Positions 8,465 to 16,829 of a stretch of DNA of 64,000 bases are shown here, one piece after another. Position numbers and translations under genes: made by a program. The stretch lies in the NCBI RefSeq assembly GCF_014297465.1, contig NZ_JACORT010000005.1, positions 217,102-281,101 on the forward strand. The letters run 5' to 3'. How positions within the stretch are numbered: position 1 is the first letter of the stretch; each line of letters opens with the position of its first letter. The notes under the pieces were generated by a model, which ran no database searches, was not told the origin of the DNA, and saw nothing but the letters and a program-made list of their open reading frames with translations. Source of the stretch: Ramlibacter cellulosilyticus. GTDB taxonomy: Bacteria; Pseudomonadota; Gammaproteobacteria; Burkholderiales; Burkholderiaceae_C.

Positions 8465-9481
8465 ATGGCCATTTCCGCCCGCCTGCTGACCTGCGCCGCC
8501 GCCGCCGCGGTGCTCGCTGCCTGCGCCACCCTGGGTTCTTCCGTGCCGGCACCGACGCCAGCCGAGCAGGCCTGGCGCCTGCCCGCCGAAATCCCGCAAC
8601 CGGCGAACAACCGCAGCACGCCGGCCCGCGTCGAGCTGGGCAAGGCGCTGTTCTTCGACCACCGCCTTTCCGACAGCGGCGCGATGTCCTGCGCCTCCTG
8701 CCACCTGCCGCACCTCGGCTGGACGGATGGCCGCAAGCTGCCCGTGCTGCCGGACGGCACCGTCCTGGGCCGCCACTCGCCCACCATGCTCAACCTGGCC
8801 TACAACAACATCTACATGTGGGACGGCCGCAAGACCACGCTGGAGGAGCAGGCCATCGGCCCGCACCGCCACCTGAGCAAGGCAGCGTTCGCGACGTCCG
8901 CGGCCAAGGTGCGCGAGATGCCCGGGTACCGCCAGATGTTCGCCGCCGCCTACCCCGGCGAAGCCATCAACGAGGAGTCGATCTCGAAGGCCCTCGCCGC
9001 CTTCGAGCGCACGATCGTCACGCGCAACTCGCCCTTCGACCGCTGGGTGGCGGGCGACACGAAGGCGCTGACCCCCGAGCAGTACCGCGGCTACAAGGTC
9101 TTCGCCGACCCCGCCAAGGGCAACTGCGCGGCCTGCCACAACGGCCCGAACTTCACGGACAACGGCTTCCACAACATCGGCATCACCGGCAAGGACGAAG
9201 GGCGCTTCCCCTTCCGCAAGGTCGCGTCGATGAAGGGCGCCTTCAAGACGCCGACGCTGCGCGACATCGAGCTGACGGCGCCTTACTACCACGACGGTTC
9301 CGCGGCCACGCTGCGCGACGTGGTCGACCACTACGTGCGTGGCGGCGACGACCGCAGCAACGTGTCGCCCGACGTGCGCCCGCTGAACCTCACCGAGCAG
9401 GACAAGCAGGACCTGGTCGCCTTCATGCGCTCCCTGACGGGCGAGAGCGTCGCGTTCGTGGCGCCGAAACTGCCGCAATAA
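8465..9481 (+). CDS. di-heme cytochrome c peroxidase (CcpA/MauG family) lipoprotein
   Basis: 338 aa. A lipoprotein signal ends in LAAC (Cys20). Two heme c motifs are present, CASCH (C76-H80) and CAACH (C221-H225), spaced as in bacterial di-heme peroxidases, with the family block GRKTTLEEQA near 121-130. Such enzymes reduce hydrogen peroxide in the periplasm with electrons from small cytochromes or cupredoxins. The ATG at 8465 was chosen over an upstream TTG because GAGGAGAGA sits 7 bases before it. A chemoreceptor, cupredoxin and monoheme cytochrome follow, and the last two are plausible electron donors. Confidence 0.88.
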   Translation: MAISARLLTCAAAAAVLAACATLGSSVPAPTPAEQAWRLPAEIPQPANNRSTPARVELGKALFFDHRLSDSGAMSCASCHLPHLGWTDGRKLPVLPDGTVLGRHSPTMLNLAYNNIYMWDGRKTTLEEQAIGPHRHLSKAAFATSAAKVREMPGYRQMFAAAYPGEAINEESISKALAAFERTIVTRNSPFDRWVAGDTKALTPEQYRGYKVFADPAKGNCAACHNGPNFTDNGFHNIGITGKDEGRFPFRKVASMKGAFKTPTLRDIELTAPYYHDGSAATLRDVVDHYVRGGDDRSNVSPDVRPLNLTEQDKQDLVAFMRSLTGESVAFVAPKLPQ

Positions 9482-9505
9482 GAAACCCGCGGCCGGGAGG
9501 GAGGG

Positions 9506-11074
9506 ATGATCAAGTCGGGCGTGATCGCCGCGCCGCTGCTGCCGCCTGCGGAAGCGGAGGCTCCGGCCGCCGCGCCCGGGGTCCGGCGGCGCAGCGCCGT
9601 CGGCCAGTGGAAGCGGCAGCTGGCCTGGTTCGCGAGCGCCATGACCGTGCTGGTCGTGCTGGTGGCCGCCGCGAGCGCCACCGCGATGTGGCAGGTGATC
9701 AGCCAGGTGGCCGCCGCCGAGCGCGCGAACGAAGCGCGCTCCGCCGCGGCCGTCGACGCGCGCCTCGCGGTGCTGGAAGTCGACCGCCTGCTCTCCCAGA
9801 CCATGGCGGAGGAAGACCCTGGCAAGGTGCGCGCTGCGGCCGTGGCCTCCATCGCCGCGGCCTCGCGCCTGGAAGACGCGGTGAATGCATTGCGCGTCGC
9901 CCTGCCCCACAGCACGGACGTGGCGCAGATGGGCCGCCTCGTCGACGACGTGAAGGCCCCGCGCGTCAACGTCATCACGCTCGCGCGCAAGGGCCAGCGC
10001 AGCGAAGCGGCGGCGGCGCGCCAGTCCATCCTGGAGCAGCTCAGGCAGATCGACGCGCTGTCGGCGAGCATCCTGCAGAAGGAAGCGGAGAGCCGCGAGG
10101 TCGCCGCACAGGAACGATCGGCCCTGTTCGAACGCGTCCTCTACGGCCTGCTCGTCGCCGCCCTCCTGAGCACGCTGACCGGCGTGCTGTTCTACCGCCG
10201 CCTGATGCGCCGCTTCGTGCCGGTCGAACAGCTGCTGGAAGAGGTGGCGAACAGCGCGCGCGAGCTGCAGGCCGGTGGCCAGGAGCTCGATGGCGTGAAC
10301 ACCGACGTGCAGGGCGCCAACCGCCAGCTGCGCGTGCTGCTGGAACGCAGCCAGACCACGATGGACGCGATGATGCAGGAGGCCGAGCGCTGCCTGCAGG
10401 AGGTCGACCAGCTCGGCGCCACCTGCGATGCGTCGGCATCCATGTCGCGCCGGCACGCGGACGAAGCCGGCGAAGTGGCGCAGCAGATCCAGGCGACGAG
10501 CGCGCGGCTGCACCAGCTGCTCGAGACCACGCAGGCGCTCGCGCGCAGCCGCAGCGACATCGCGCGCTTCGCCGACCAGATCGAGGTGATCTCCGCCACG
10601 ACGCGGCTGCTGTCGCTCAATGCCGCGGTGGAAGCCGCGCGCGCGGGCAGCGCCGGGCGGGGCTTCTCGGTGATCGCCAGCTCGGTGCGCAAGCTCTCGG
10701 AGGACACGGCCGAAGCCGCGCTGCAGATCCGCCGCGCCAGCGAAGACATCACCCGCCAGCTCGGGGCCACCACCGAGGCCGTGCAGGCCACCAGCGTGCT
10801 GATGGACCAGGGGGCCACGCGCATCGCGGGCCTCGACTCCTCCGCGCGTTCCAACCAGGCCCTGGCCGACGGCATGCACAAGGAAGTGCAGGGCTTCCGC
10901 GACACCTTCCAGCGGCAGGTGGACCGCGTGCAGTCCATGGACCGCGAGTCGCAGGCGCTGGCCTCGGCGCTCGACGACGGCCACCGGCACGCGGAACTGC
11001 TGGACCGCACGTCCGCGTCCCTCACCCAGACCTCCACGGCGCTGCTCCAGCGCCTGTCGAACCTCCAGGCATGA
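9506..11074 (+). CDS. methyl-accepting chemotaxis protein with helical periplasmic domain
   Basis: 522 aa. The first 35 residues are a cytoplasmic Pro/Ala/Arg-rich extension. Membrane helices lie at about 41-62 and 211-230, with an all-helical four-helix-bundle-like sensor between them. The signalling tip ([18 protein letters not shown]...GRGFSVIA) is recognisable but departs from the chemoreceptor consensus (usual IAFQTN is replaced), so its array partners may differ. It sits 24 bases after the peroxidase stop and 26 bases before the cupredoxin start, with a GGAGGGAGGG ribosome site. Its position inside a redox gene cluster suggests redox or peroxide taxis, which is inference from context only. 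Confidence 0.82.
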   Translation: MIKSGVIAAPLLPPAEAEAPAAAPGVRRRSAVGQWKRQLAWFASAMTVLVVLVAAASATAMWQVISQVAAAERANEARSAAAVDARLAVLEVDRLLSQTMAEEDPGKVRAAAVASIAAASRLEDAVNALRVALPHSTDVAQMGRLVDDVKAPRVNVITLARKGQRSEAAAARQSILEQLRQIDALSASILQKEAESREVAAQERSALFERVLYGLLVAALLSTLTGVLFYRRLMRRFVPVEQLLEEVANSARELQAGGQELDGVNTDVQGANRQLRVLLERSQTTMDAMMQEAERCLQEVDQLGATCDASASMSRRHADEAGEVAQQIQATSARLHQLLETTQALARSRSDIARFADQIEVISATTRLLSLNAAVEAARAGSAGRGFSVIASSVRKLSEDTAEAALQIRRASEDITRQLGATTEAVQATSVLMDQGATRIAGLDSSARSNQALADGMHKEVQGFRDTFQRQVDRVQSMDRESQALASALDDGHRHAELLDRTSASLTQTSTALLQRLSNLQA

Positions 11075-11100
11075 AAACCCCGAATACCAAGGAGACCTCC

Positions 11101-11421
11101 ATGGGCTCGACCCTCATCCGCGCCGGCGTGCTGCTGCTGGCGCTCGCCGCCGGCCCGGCGCTCGCGGCCGAACACGTCGTGAGCCAGAAGGGCAAGACCT
11201 TCTCGGTGAAGAAGCTGTCCGTGCAGGCCGGCGACTCGGTGAAGTTCGTCAACGACGACCCGTTCGCGCACAACGTGTTCTCGCTCTCGGACATCAAGAG
11301 CTTCGACCTCGGCTCCTACGGCCAGGGCCTGTTCAAGTCCGTGCTGATGGACAAGAAGGGCATCGTCGACGTGGAGTGCGCCGTGCACCCGGACATGAAG
11401 ATGACGGTGGAAGTGAAGTGA
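11101..11421 (+). CDS. cupredoxin (plastocyanin/amicyanin-like), periplasmic
   Basis: 106 aa with a signal peptide of about 23 residues. The mature part is a small beta-sandwich with type I copper ligands H57 (PFAHNVF), C93, H96 and M99 or M101 in ECAVHPDMKM. Such proteins carry electrons in the periplasm. The ATG at 11101 has AAGGAGA seven bases upstream, while an earlier in-frame ATG at 11071 lies inside the chemoreceptor gene and has no such site. The stop overlaps the GTG of the next cytochrome gene (GTGA), so the two are coupled. A likely role is shuttling electrons to or from the di-heme peroxidase two genes upstream. Confidence 0.85.
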   Translation: MGSTLIRAGVLLLALAAGPALAAEHVVSQKGKTFSVKKLSVQAGDSVKFVNDDPFAHNVFSLSDIKSFDLGSYGQGLFKSVLMDKKGIVDVECAVHPDMKMTVEVK

Positions 11422-11846
11422 GGGCCGCTGCCTCGCTCGCCGCGCTGGTCGCGGCGCTGGCCGTTGCGCCCGCGCAGGCGCAACTGAGCAGCGCCTACGC
11501 GCAGGTGGTCGCCACCACCGCGAAGCCGCTGCTGGCGCGCGACGGCCCGGACGCGCAGGCGTTCCGCGGCAGCCTCGTGTTCTTCAACTACTGCGTGACC
11601 TGCCACGGGCCCAACGCCGATGGCAACGGCCGTGCCGCGCGGCTGTACGACCCGCGCCCCGCGAACCTGCGCGCCAGCGACAAGAACCTGGCGTACATGC
11701 GGCTCATCGTCCGCCGCGGCGGCAAGGCGATGAACCGCTCGGAGTTCATGCCGCCGTGGGGCGAGGAACTCACCGACGAGCAGATCGACGACGTGACCGT
11801 GTACCTGCAGTCGATCAACGACCGCGTCGCCGCCGGGCCGAAGTGA
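11418..11846 (+). CDS. monoheme cytochrome c, periplasmic
   Basis: 142 aa from a GTG that overlaps the cupredoxin stop. Signal peptide about 1-22, then one class I heme motif CVTCH (C59, C62, H63). The likely sixth ligand is M111 in FMPPWG. ANLRASDKNLAYMRLIV and an acidic C-terminal helix match small soluble cytochromes of the c6/c551 kind. It ends the peroxidase/chemoreceptor/cupredoxin/cytochrome group, probably supplying or accepting electrons in that group. It abuts, tail to tail, the stress-protein gene on the other strand with no gap. Confidence 0.85.
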   Translation: MRAAASLAALVAALAVAPAQAQLSSAYAQVVATTAKPLLARDGPDAQAFRGSLVFFNYCVTCHGPNADGNGRAARLYDPRPANLRASDKNLAYMRLIVRRGGKAMNRSEFMPPWGEELTDEQIDDVTVYLQSINDRVAAGPK

Positions 11847-12347
11847 TCAGTTGAACTGCACTTCCTGGTGCTCGCCCATCTTCTTCGGGCGGCTGCCGGT
11901 CACCGCTGCCTTGCCCATCTTGAGCATCTGCAGCAGCTTGTTCTCCTTCACGTTCCAGTACTCGGCTTCGTCGATCTTCACCTCGACGAGCTCCATGTCC
12001 GGGTCCTCCGGGCCGCCCGGGAACCAGGCCTTGGCGATCGGGTTGAACAGCTCCTGCTTCTTCGCCAGGTCGTCCAGCACGCGCGCGGTGCCGGTGACGG
12101 AGACCCACGTGTCCTTGTCGGGGTTGGCGTAGGCGAGGTTCACGTTGCCGTCCTGCTGCAGGCGCTGGCCCACCTCGGTGGACTTCGAGACGAAGAAGTA
12201 CAGGCAGCCGTCCTCTTCCAGCGTCTTGTTCTGCGTGGTCAGCGGGTGCGAGTGCAGCGTGCCGTCCGCGTGGCGGTGCGACAGCATGCAGAAGCGCTGT
12301 TCCTTGATGAGGTCCCAGATCACTTCGTGCTGTTTCGAGTCGTTCAT
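11847..12347 (-). CDS. pyridoxamine 5'-phosphate oxidase-like general stress protein
   Basis: 166 aa, the usual length for the general-stress-protein-26 family of split-barrel flavin-binding proteins. Conserved features are RFCMLSHRHADGTLHSHP near the N-terminus, FFVSKSTEVG in the middle, and WVSVTGTARV. The ending KAWFPGGPEDPDMELVEVK is characteristic. Members bind FMN or F420 and are induced by stress, but their reaction is unclear. A good AGGAGAATCC ribosome site precedes the ATG at 12347. Transcription is leftward, away from a 318-base spacer shared with the small 69-aa gene. Confidence 0.82.
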   Translation of the reverse strand: MNDSKQHEVIWDLIKEQRFCMLSHRHADGTLHSHPLTTQNKTLEEDGCLYFFVSKSTEVGQRLQQDGNVNLAYANPDKDTWVSVTGTARVLDDLAKKQELFNPIAKAWFPGGPEDPDMELVEVKIDEAEYWNVKENKLLQMLKMGKAAVTGSRPKKMGEHQEVQFN

Positions 12348-12665
12348 GGATTCTCCTGTTCGCGTATGGCTTCCATGCTCACCCAGCCGGCGCGGTGCCG
12401 GCGTCGGGCACCTCGGGCGGCGCGTGTGGGCGCAGGCCGACGCCTTGTGGTAGCACGCATGGCCCAGCCAGACGCGCATGGCTGGGTCATCCTGCGGCTG
12501 ACCCGGCATAGGACGGCTCCTATCCCGCCTCGGCGGACGACCCCCCGCGAATCGGAAGAGTCCTTGCCCCCGATTCAGCCAGTTCCGATCGAAGGAACCC
12601 GGGGCGTCGACCATCATGAAGGCACACAGGAGGGGCGATGTGCCCCCGGTCCAAGGAGTAGCGAC
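12348..12665. other. 318-base divergent spacer with two dyads
   Basis: No gene is seen between the divergent stress-protein and 69-aa genes. It holds an 8-base-arm dyad CCCAGCCA/TGGCTGGG around 12462-12486 and a 6-base-arm dyad ATAGGA/TCCTAT near 12508-12523. These may be operators or leader hairpins. No strong -35/-10 pair stood out to me in this GC-rich sequence. Confidence 0.35.
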
Positions 12666-12875
12666 ATGAACCAGTCCAGCGCCAACGCCCACCAGCTGTG
12701 CTTCCGTTCCCTGTTCCACAGTGGCCGCGGCTACGCCTTCCCGTGCGACCCCCAGGGTCACGTCGACCTCGACGCGATGAGCGAGCGGGCCCGGAACAAC
12801 TACTTCTACGCCCGTGCGATGGTCGGCCGCGAGCTGTCGCCGCCCGCCATCGAAAGCGCGATGCTGATGCACTGA
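12666..12875 (+). CDS. conserved small protein, unknown function
   Basis: 69 aa, soluble, with no signal peptide or membrane segment. It has two Cys (CFRS, FPCDP), an aromatic centre (GRGYAFPCDPQG) and a helix (SERARNNYFYARAMVG). A strong AAGGAGTAGCGAC ribosome spacing before the ATG and codon use like its neighbours support it as real. I recall similar short proteins in Burkholderiales, without known function; that recollection cannot be checked here. It is followed after 42 bases by the hydrolase gene in the same direction. Confidence 0.65.
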   Translation: MNQSSANAHQLCFRSLFHSGRGYAFPCDPQGHVDLDAMSERARNNYFYARAMVGRELSPPAIESAMLMH

Positions 12876-12917
12876 TGCACTGAGGTACGCTGGGGCGCAC
12901 CGCCCCGCGACCTCGCC

Positions 12918-13589
12918 GTGAACCAGCAATCCCTTGCCCTTTCCCCGCCCCAGGGCGGCCCGCTGGCCGCCCTTCTCGATTCCCCACCCTCCCCTTACGC
13001 GTGCTACGTCCTTGCCCATGGCGCGGGCGCCGGGATGGACCACGCCTTCCTGGCCGCGCTGGCCGGGCGGCTGTGCGCGCAAGGCGTGGCGGTGCTTCGG
13101 TTCCAGTTCCCCTTCATGCAGCAAGGCAGCCGGCGGCCCGATCCGCCCGCGGTCGCGCAGGCGGCCGTGCGCACAGCGGTCGAGGAGGCCGGGAAGCGCT
13201 TTCCAGGCTTGCCGCTCTTCGCCGGCGGCAAGTCCTTCGGTGCGCGCATGAGTTCGCAGGCACAGGCGGCGTCACCGCTGCCCGGCGTGCGCGGGCTCGT
13301 CTTCGTGGGCTTTCCCTTGCATCCGGCCGGCAAGCCGGGGATCACGCGCGCCGCGCACCTGGACGGCGTACACGTGGCCATGCTGTTCCTGCAAGGCACG
13401 CGCGATGCGCTGGCGGACCTGTCACTCGTGCAAGAAGTCGTGCAGCCGCTGCGGCCACGCGCGACCTTGCACGTCGTCGACGGCGCGGACCATGCGTTCC
13501 ACGTGCTGGTGCGTTCCGGCCGCACCGATGCGCAGGTGCTCGACGAGCTGGCGCTCGCCGCCGCGCAGTGGATGCGCGCTCAGATGTAG
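12918..13589 (+). CDS. alpha/beta hydrolase (KANL3/Tex30-like dienelactone-hydrolase fold)
   Basis: 223 aa from a GTG at 12918. The oxyanion region LAHGAGAGMDH, the nucleophile elbow GGKSFGARM (Ser in G-K-S-F-G), an acid in LQGTRDALAD and a late His in DGADHAFHV give a complete Ser-Asp-His triad. The G-K-S-x-G elbow and the short size match the KANL3/Tex30-like group of predicted cytosolic esterases rather than lipases. No lid domain is seen. The last 10 bases overlap, tail to tail, the hemerythrin gene on the other strand. The substrate is unknown. Confidence 0.78.
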   Translation: MNQQSLALSPPQGGPLAALLDSPPSPYACYVLAHGAGAGMDHAFLAALAGRLCAQGVAVLRFQFPFMQQGSRRPDPPAVAQAAVRTAVEEAGKRFPGLPLFAGGKSFGARMSSQAQAASPLPGVRGLVFVGFPLHPAGKPGITRAAHLDGVHVAMLFLQGTRDALADLSLVQEVVQPLRPRATLHVVDGADHAFHVLVRSGRTDAQVLDELALAAAQWMRAQM

Positions 13590-14131
13590 GCGCGGGGCAG
13601 CGGCGCGTGCCGCAGGTGCAGGGCGATGTCGAGGGCGGCCATGTGGTTGCCGTCGCGGCGCAGGATGGCGTCCGCGAGCGGCAGGAAGCCCTCCTCCTCG
13701 CGATGCGCATGCTCCTCGTAGAGGCTCACCAGGCGATCGACTTCCGCGCCGAACAGCAGCTCGTTCGCCGGCTTGCCGGCCGCAATGCGCACGACGGCCG
13801 GACGCAGCTTGTCCCACAGCGCCTCGATCTGCCGGTGCTGCGCCGTCAGCAGCACGACGAAGTCCTCCACCTGCTGGCGCTCCTCCGCACCGCGGCAGCT
13901 GCGCTGCACGGCGTCGAACAAGGTCTCCTCCTCGTCGCCATGGTGGCCGCGCACGACCCGGTCGAACAGGTCCAGCGTGGCCGCGGCCGTCTCGCGTGCG
14001 CGCTCCGCGGCCGTGGCGAGCGCCGGCAGTTGCTCCAGGCCGGCGAGGCCGGACAGGATGCCGGAGTGGGCGCCGCGGAACTGGCGCAAGGGAGCGCCGG
14101 CGAGGACGGGAGTGGCAGCTTGGGTCTTCAT
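13580..14131 (-). CDS. hemerythrin HHE-domain protein
   Basis: 183 aa, one four-helix hemerythrin domain. Possible iron ligands are spread as expected: His in FRGAHSGIL, HH with Glu in GHHGDEEETLF, His in TAQHRQIEALW, and HxH with Glu in EEHAHREEEGF. Such proteins bind oxygen, nitric oxide or act in iron and redox stress, in the cytoplasm here because no signal peptide is seen. A perfect CTTGAC-N4-GTCAAG palindrome 60 bases upstream is a likely CRP/FNR-type site, which suggests control by low oxygen or nitric oxide. Confidence 0.85.
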   Translation of the reverse strand: MKTQAATPVLAGAPLRQFRGAHSGILSGLAGLEQLPALATAAERARETAAATLDLFDRVVRGHHGDEEETLFDAVQRSCRGAEERQQVEDFVVLLTAQHRQIEALWDKLRPAVVRIAAGKPANELLFGAEVDRLVSLYEEHAHREEEGFLPLADAILRRDGNHMAALDIALHLRHAPLPRAYI

Positions 14132-14190
14132 GGTGGTACTCCACGCGGCGAGCGCGCAGACCCAGTGTGGCGCCGGGCGGCGCCGGCGCC

Positions 14191-14204
14191 TTGACGCGCG
14201 TCAA
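14191..14204. promoter_or_regulatory. FNR/DNR-type box before the hemerythrin gene
   Basis: TTGACGCGCGTCAA, part of a perfect 16-base palindrome (14190-14205). The TTGAC-N4-GTCAA form is a known variant of the TTGAT-N4-ATCAA box bound by CRP/FNR-family regulators. Its centre is about 66 bases before the hemerythrin ATG, a common activating distance. It lies just after the stop of the upstream 95-aa gene start-to-end pair on the same strand. Confidence 0.55.
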
Positions 14205-14211
14205 GCCGCCC

Positions 14212-14499
14212 TCAGAAGGTCGGGAGGTGCGCCATGCGGCTGCGCAGCGGCGTGCCGGCGTCGTCCACTTCCGCGTCGATCCCCTCGGGGCACGCCTTCA
14301 TGCGGAAGAACCGGCCGGTGTCGCCGTCGACGAACACCCGTACCTCGCTCGACCTGCAGACCTCCGCCGCGTCCACCACCGGCGCCACCGTGGAAGCCCC
14401 GCGGTGGACGCGTTCGCCGTCGAAGGACACCGTGTGCCAGCGCACCTGCGCGATGTGGCCATCCTCGCCCCAGCGCACCGCTTCGATCACGTAGTACAT
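14212..14499 (-). CDS. hypothetical protein (DUF3892-like)
   Basis: 95 aa, soluble. The start MYYVIEAVRWGEDGHIAQVRW resembles DUF3892-type small beta proteins (a Val-Arg-x-Gly then a Val-x-Trp pattern), but the match is from memory and weak. It has two Cys and an acidic centre. It is transcribed away from the phosphoesterase gene, and ends 80 bases before the hemerythrin gene, with the FNR-type box between them. Function unknown. Confidence 0.55.
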   Translation of the reverse strand: MYYVIEAVRWGEDGHIAQVRWHTVSFDGERVHRGASTVAPVVDAAEVCRSSEVRVFVDGDTGRFFRMKACPEGIDAEVDDAGTPLRSRMAHLPTF

Positions 14500-14569
14500 G
14501 GCCGCATGCTGGCGCCGCGGCGCCGCGGGGCATGTAGGACGACGCGGGCTTTTGCGCCATCATGGCGCG

Positions 14570-15322
14570 GTGAAGCTGGCCCTGCTGTCCGACCTGCACG
14601 CCAACCTGCGCGCCCTGCGCGCCTGCCTCGCGCACGCGCGGCAGGCCGGCGCCACCCGCTTCGCGGTGCTGGGCGACAGCGTGGGCTACGGGCCGGAACC
14701 GGTGGCGGTGCTGCGGGAAGTGATGGCGCTGCGGGACGAGGGCGCCGTCGTCCTGCAAGGGAACCACGACGAAGCCGCCTGCCGTCCGCCAGCCGGGGAC
14801 CGGACCGCGGAGGAAGTCTCGTCGCGCTGGACGCATGCGCAGCTCGCGCCGGCGCATCGCGACTGGCTCGCTGCGCTCCCGCTCACGGCACGCGTGGGCG
14901 ACGCGCTCCTCGTGCACGCCAGCGCGCACGAGCCCGCACGCTGGGAATACGTGGACCGTCCCGCGCTCGCGCAGCGCTGCCTGGACGCAGCGCAGGCCAC
15001 CCACGGCGTACGCCAGGTGTTCTGCGGCCACGTGCACGAACAGCAGCTCTATTACGGCGGCGCGGACGGCCGGCTGCAGGCCTTCACGCCCGTCCCCGGC
15101 GTGCCCGTGCCACTCGCTGCCCACCGCGGGTGGGTGGCGCTGGTGGGCTCCGCCGGCCAGCCGCGCGACGGCGACGCGCGCGCCATGTACGCGCTGCTTG
15201 ACGTGGCGCAGGGCCGCCTCGCCTTCCACCGCGTACCGTACGACCATGCGGGGGCTGCCGCGGCGATCCGCGCGGCGGGACTGCCGGAGGCTTTCGCGCG
15301 AAGACTGGAGCGGGGACGATGA
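14570..15322 (+). CDS. metallophosphoesterase (calcineurin-like)
   Basis: 250 aa from a GTG at 14570. All metal-binding motifs of the family are present: SDLHANLRAL (D-x-H), GDSVGYGPEP (GD), GNHDEA (GNHD) and CGHVHEQQ (GHxH). This matches the YfcE/DUF2442-type predicted phosphodiesterases, and a protein-phosphatase role is possible. Its stop overlaps the ATG of a Ser/Thr protein kinase by four bases, so a phosphatase-like enzyme and a kinase are co-translated. That pairing suggests, but does not prove, opposing activities on one target. Confidence 0.85.
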   Translation: MKLALLSDLHANLRALRACLAHARQAGATRFAVLGDSVGYGPEPVAVLREVMALRDEGAVVLQGNHDEAACRPPAGDRTAEEVSSRWTHAQLAPAHRDWLAALPLTARVGDALLVHASAHEPARWEYVDRPALAQRCLDAAQATHGVRQVFCGHVHEQQLYYGGADGRLQAFTPVPGVPVPLAAHRGWVALVGSAGQPRDGDARAMYALLDVAQGRLAFHRVPYDHAGAAAAIRAAGLPEAFARRLERGR

Positions 15323-16749
15323 CGCGGCTGCAGGCAGGCTCGGTGGTGGACGGCTTCGTGGTCGGCCCGCGCGTGCACGCCGGCGCGATGGCGGAGCTGT
15401 ACCGCGTCACCTACGACGGCGGCCGCCCGGACCCGGGCTTCCCCATGGTGATGAAGGTGCCGCGCATGGGCGGCGGCGAAGGCGCGGAGAACCTCGTCGG
15501 CTTCGAGGTGGAGCAGCAGATGCTGCAGGTGCTCGAAGGCCCGCACGTGCCGCGCTTCGTCGCGGCCGGCGACCTGGCCCGCCTGCCCTTCCTCGTCATG
15601 GAATACGTGGAAGGCCGCACGCTGCAATCCCTCCTCGACGAAGCCGCGGCGGCGCGCCAGCGGCCCGCACCGGAAGCCATCGCGCGCTGGGGCCGCGCGG
15701 TCGCGCTCGCCGTGCACAGCCTGCACCAGCAGAACGCCGTGCACCAGGACCTCAAGCCGGCCAACGTGCTCCTGCGCGCCGACGGCCGCTGCGTGCTGAT
15801 CGACTTCGGCCTGAGCTGGCATGCGCACTATCCCGACCTGCTCGCGGCGGAGATGCGGCCCGCGATCGGCTCGCCCGCGTGGATGGCGCCGGAGCAGGTG
15901 GTCGGCGTGCGCGGCGACCCGCGCAGCGACCTGTTCGCGATCGGCGCGATGCTGTACGAGCTCGCGACCGGCGAGCTTCCCTTCGGCGAGCCCGTCACGC
16001 AGGGCGGCCTGCGCCAGCGGCTGTGGATGGACCCGGCGCCGCCACGCGCGCTGCAGCCGGCGTGTCCGCCCTGGCTGCAGGAGGTGATCCTGCACTGCCT
16101 CGAGCCGGAAGCGGCGCAGCGGCCGCCGTCGGCCGCGCACCTGGCATTCGACCTCGCGCATCCCGAGGAGGTGGACGTGGGCACGCGCGGCCAGCGCACC
16201 ACGCGCACGCCGTGGACGCAGCAGCTGCGGCGCTGGATCCGCGCCGCCGGCCTGCAGTACCAGCCCAGTCCGCAGCCCAGCGAACGCGTCGGCGAAGTGC
16301 CCATCGTCATGGCCGCCGTGCCGCACCACGAGACGACGGACGCGGGGCTCTACGCGCTGCGCCAGGCGGTGAAGCGCTCGCTCGGCATCCGGCCCGGCGC
16401 GCGCCTCGCCTGCGTGACGGTCGTGGCGCCCGGGATCCAGGACGACGAAGCGGCGCTGCACCGCCACCACGGCGAGCAGCTGCGGCAATGGGCGCGCGGC
16501 CTGGACCTGCACGGCCACCAGGTGTCTTTCCAGGTGCTGCAGGCGGAGGATGTCGCCGGCGCCCTGCTCGCCTATGCGCGCGCGAACCACGTCAGCCTGA
16601 TGGTGCTGGGCGCGGCCACGCACGGCCTGGCGCTGCAGCGGTGGATCCCGACGGTGCCCGCGCGCATCGCCGCCGAGGCGCCCTGCAGCGTGCTGCTGGT
16701 GCGCGACGCGCCGCCGCTCGCACTTCTGGGCCAGCCCGCCCCCGCGTGA
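15319..16749 (+). CDS. Ser/Thr protein kinase fused to a universal stress protein (UspA) domain
   Basis: 476 aa. Kinase domain (about 10-285): catalytic Lys K46 (VMKVPR), a catalytic loop HQDLKPANV with D144, K146, N149, the DFG motif at D162-G164 (IDFGLSW) and an APE-like MAPEQ. The glycine loop is degenerate and the usual HRD is HQD, so it is a non-RD kinase. A linker leads to a UspA domain (about 308-468) with VMAAVPHHETTD and the C-terminal APCSVLLVRD strand. UspA domains can bind ATP and respond to stress. The protein is cytosolic with no membrane helix. It is coupled to the phosphoesterase upstream. Confidence 0.87.
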   Translation: MTRLQAGSVVDGFVVGPRVHAGAMAELYRVTYDGGRPDPGFPMVMKVPRMGGGEGAENLVGFEVEQQMLQVLEGPHVPRFVAAGDLARLPFLVMEYVEGRTLQSLLDEAAAARQRPAPEAIARWGRAVALAVHSLHQQNAVHQDLKPANVLLRADGRCVLIDFGLSWHAHYPDLLAAEMRPAIGSPAWMAPEQVVGVRGDPRSDLFAIGAMLYELATGELPFGEPVTQGGLRQRLWMDPAPPRALQPACPPWLQEVILHCLEPEAAQRPPSAAHLAFDLAHPEEVDVGTRGQRTTRTPWTQQLRRWIRAAGLQYQPSPQPSERVGEVPIVMAAVPHHETTDAGLYALRQAVKRSLGIRPGARLACVTVVAPGIQDDEAALHRHHGEQLRQWARGLDLHGHQVSFQVLQAEDVAGALLAYARANHVSLMVLGAATHGLALQRWIPTVPARIAAEAPCSVLLVRDAPPLALLGQPAPA

Positions 16750-16829
16750 AGCGCCGCAAGCGGATGCTCGCGGAAATCCTGGAGGACAATGCCGGCCTCG
16801 ACCGCAACCCGGAATTCAGGGGGACATGG

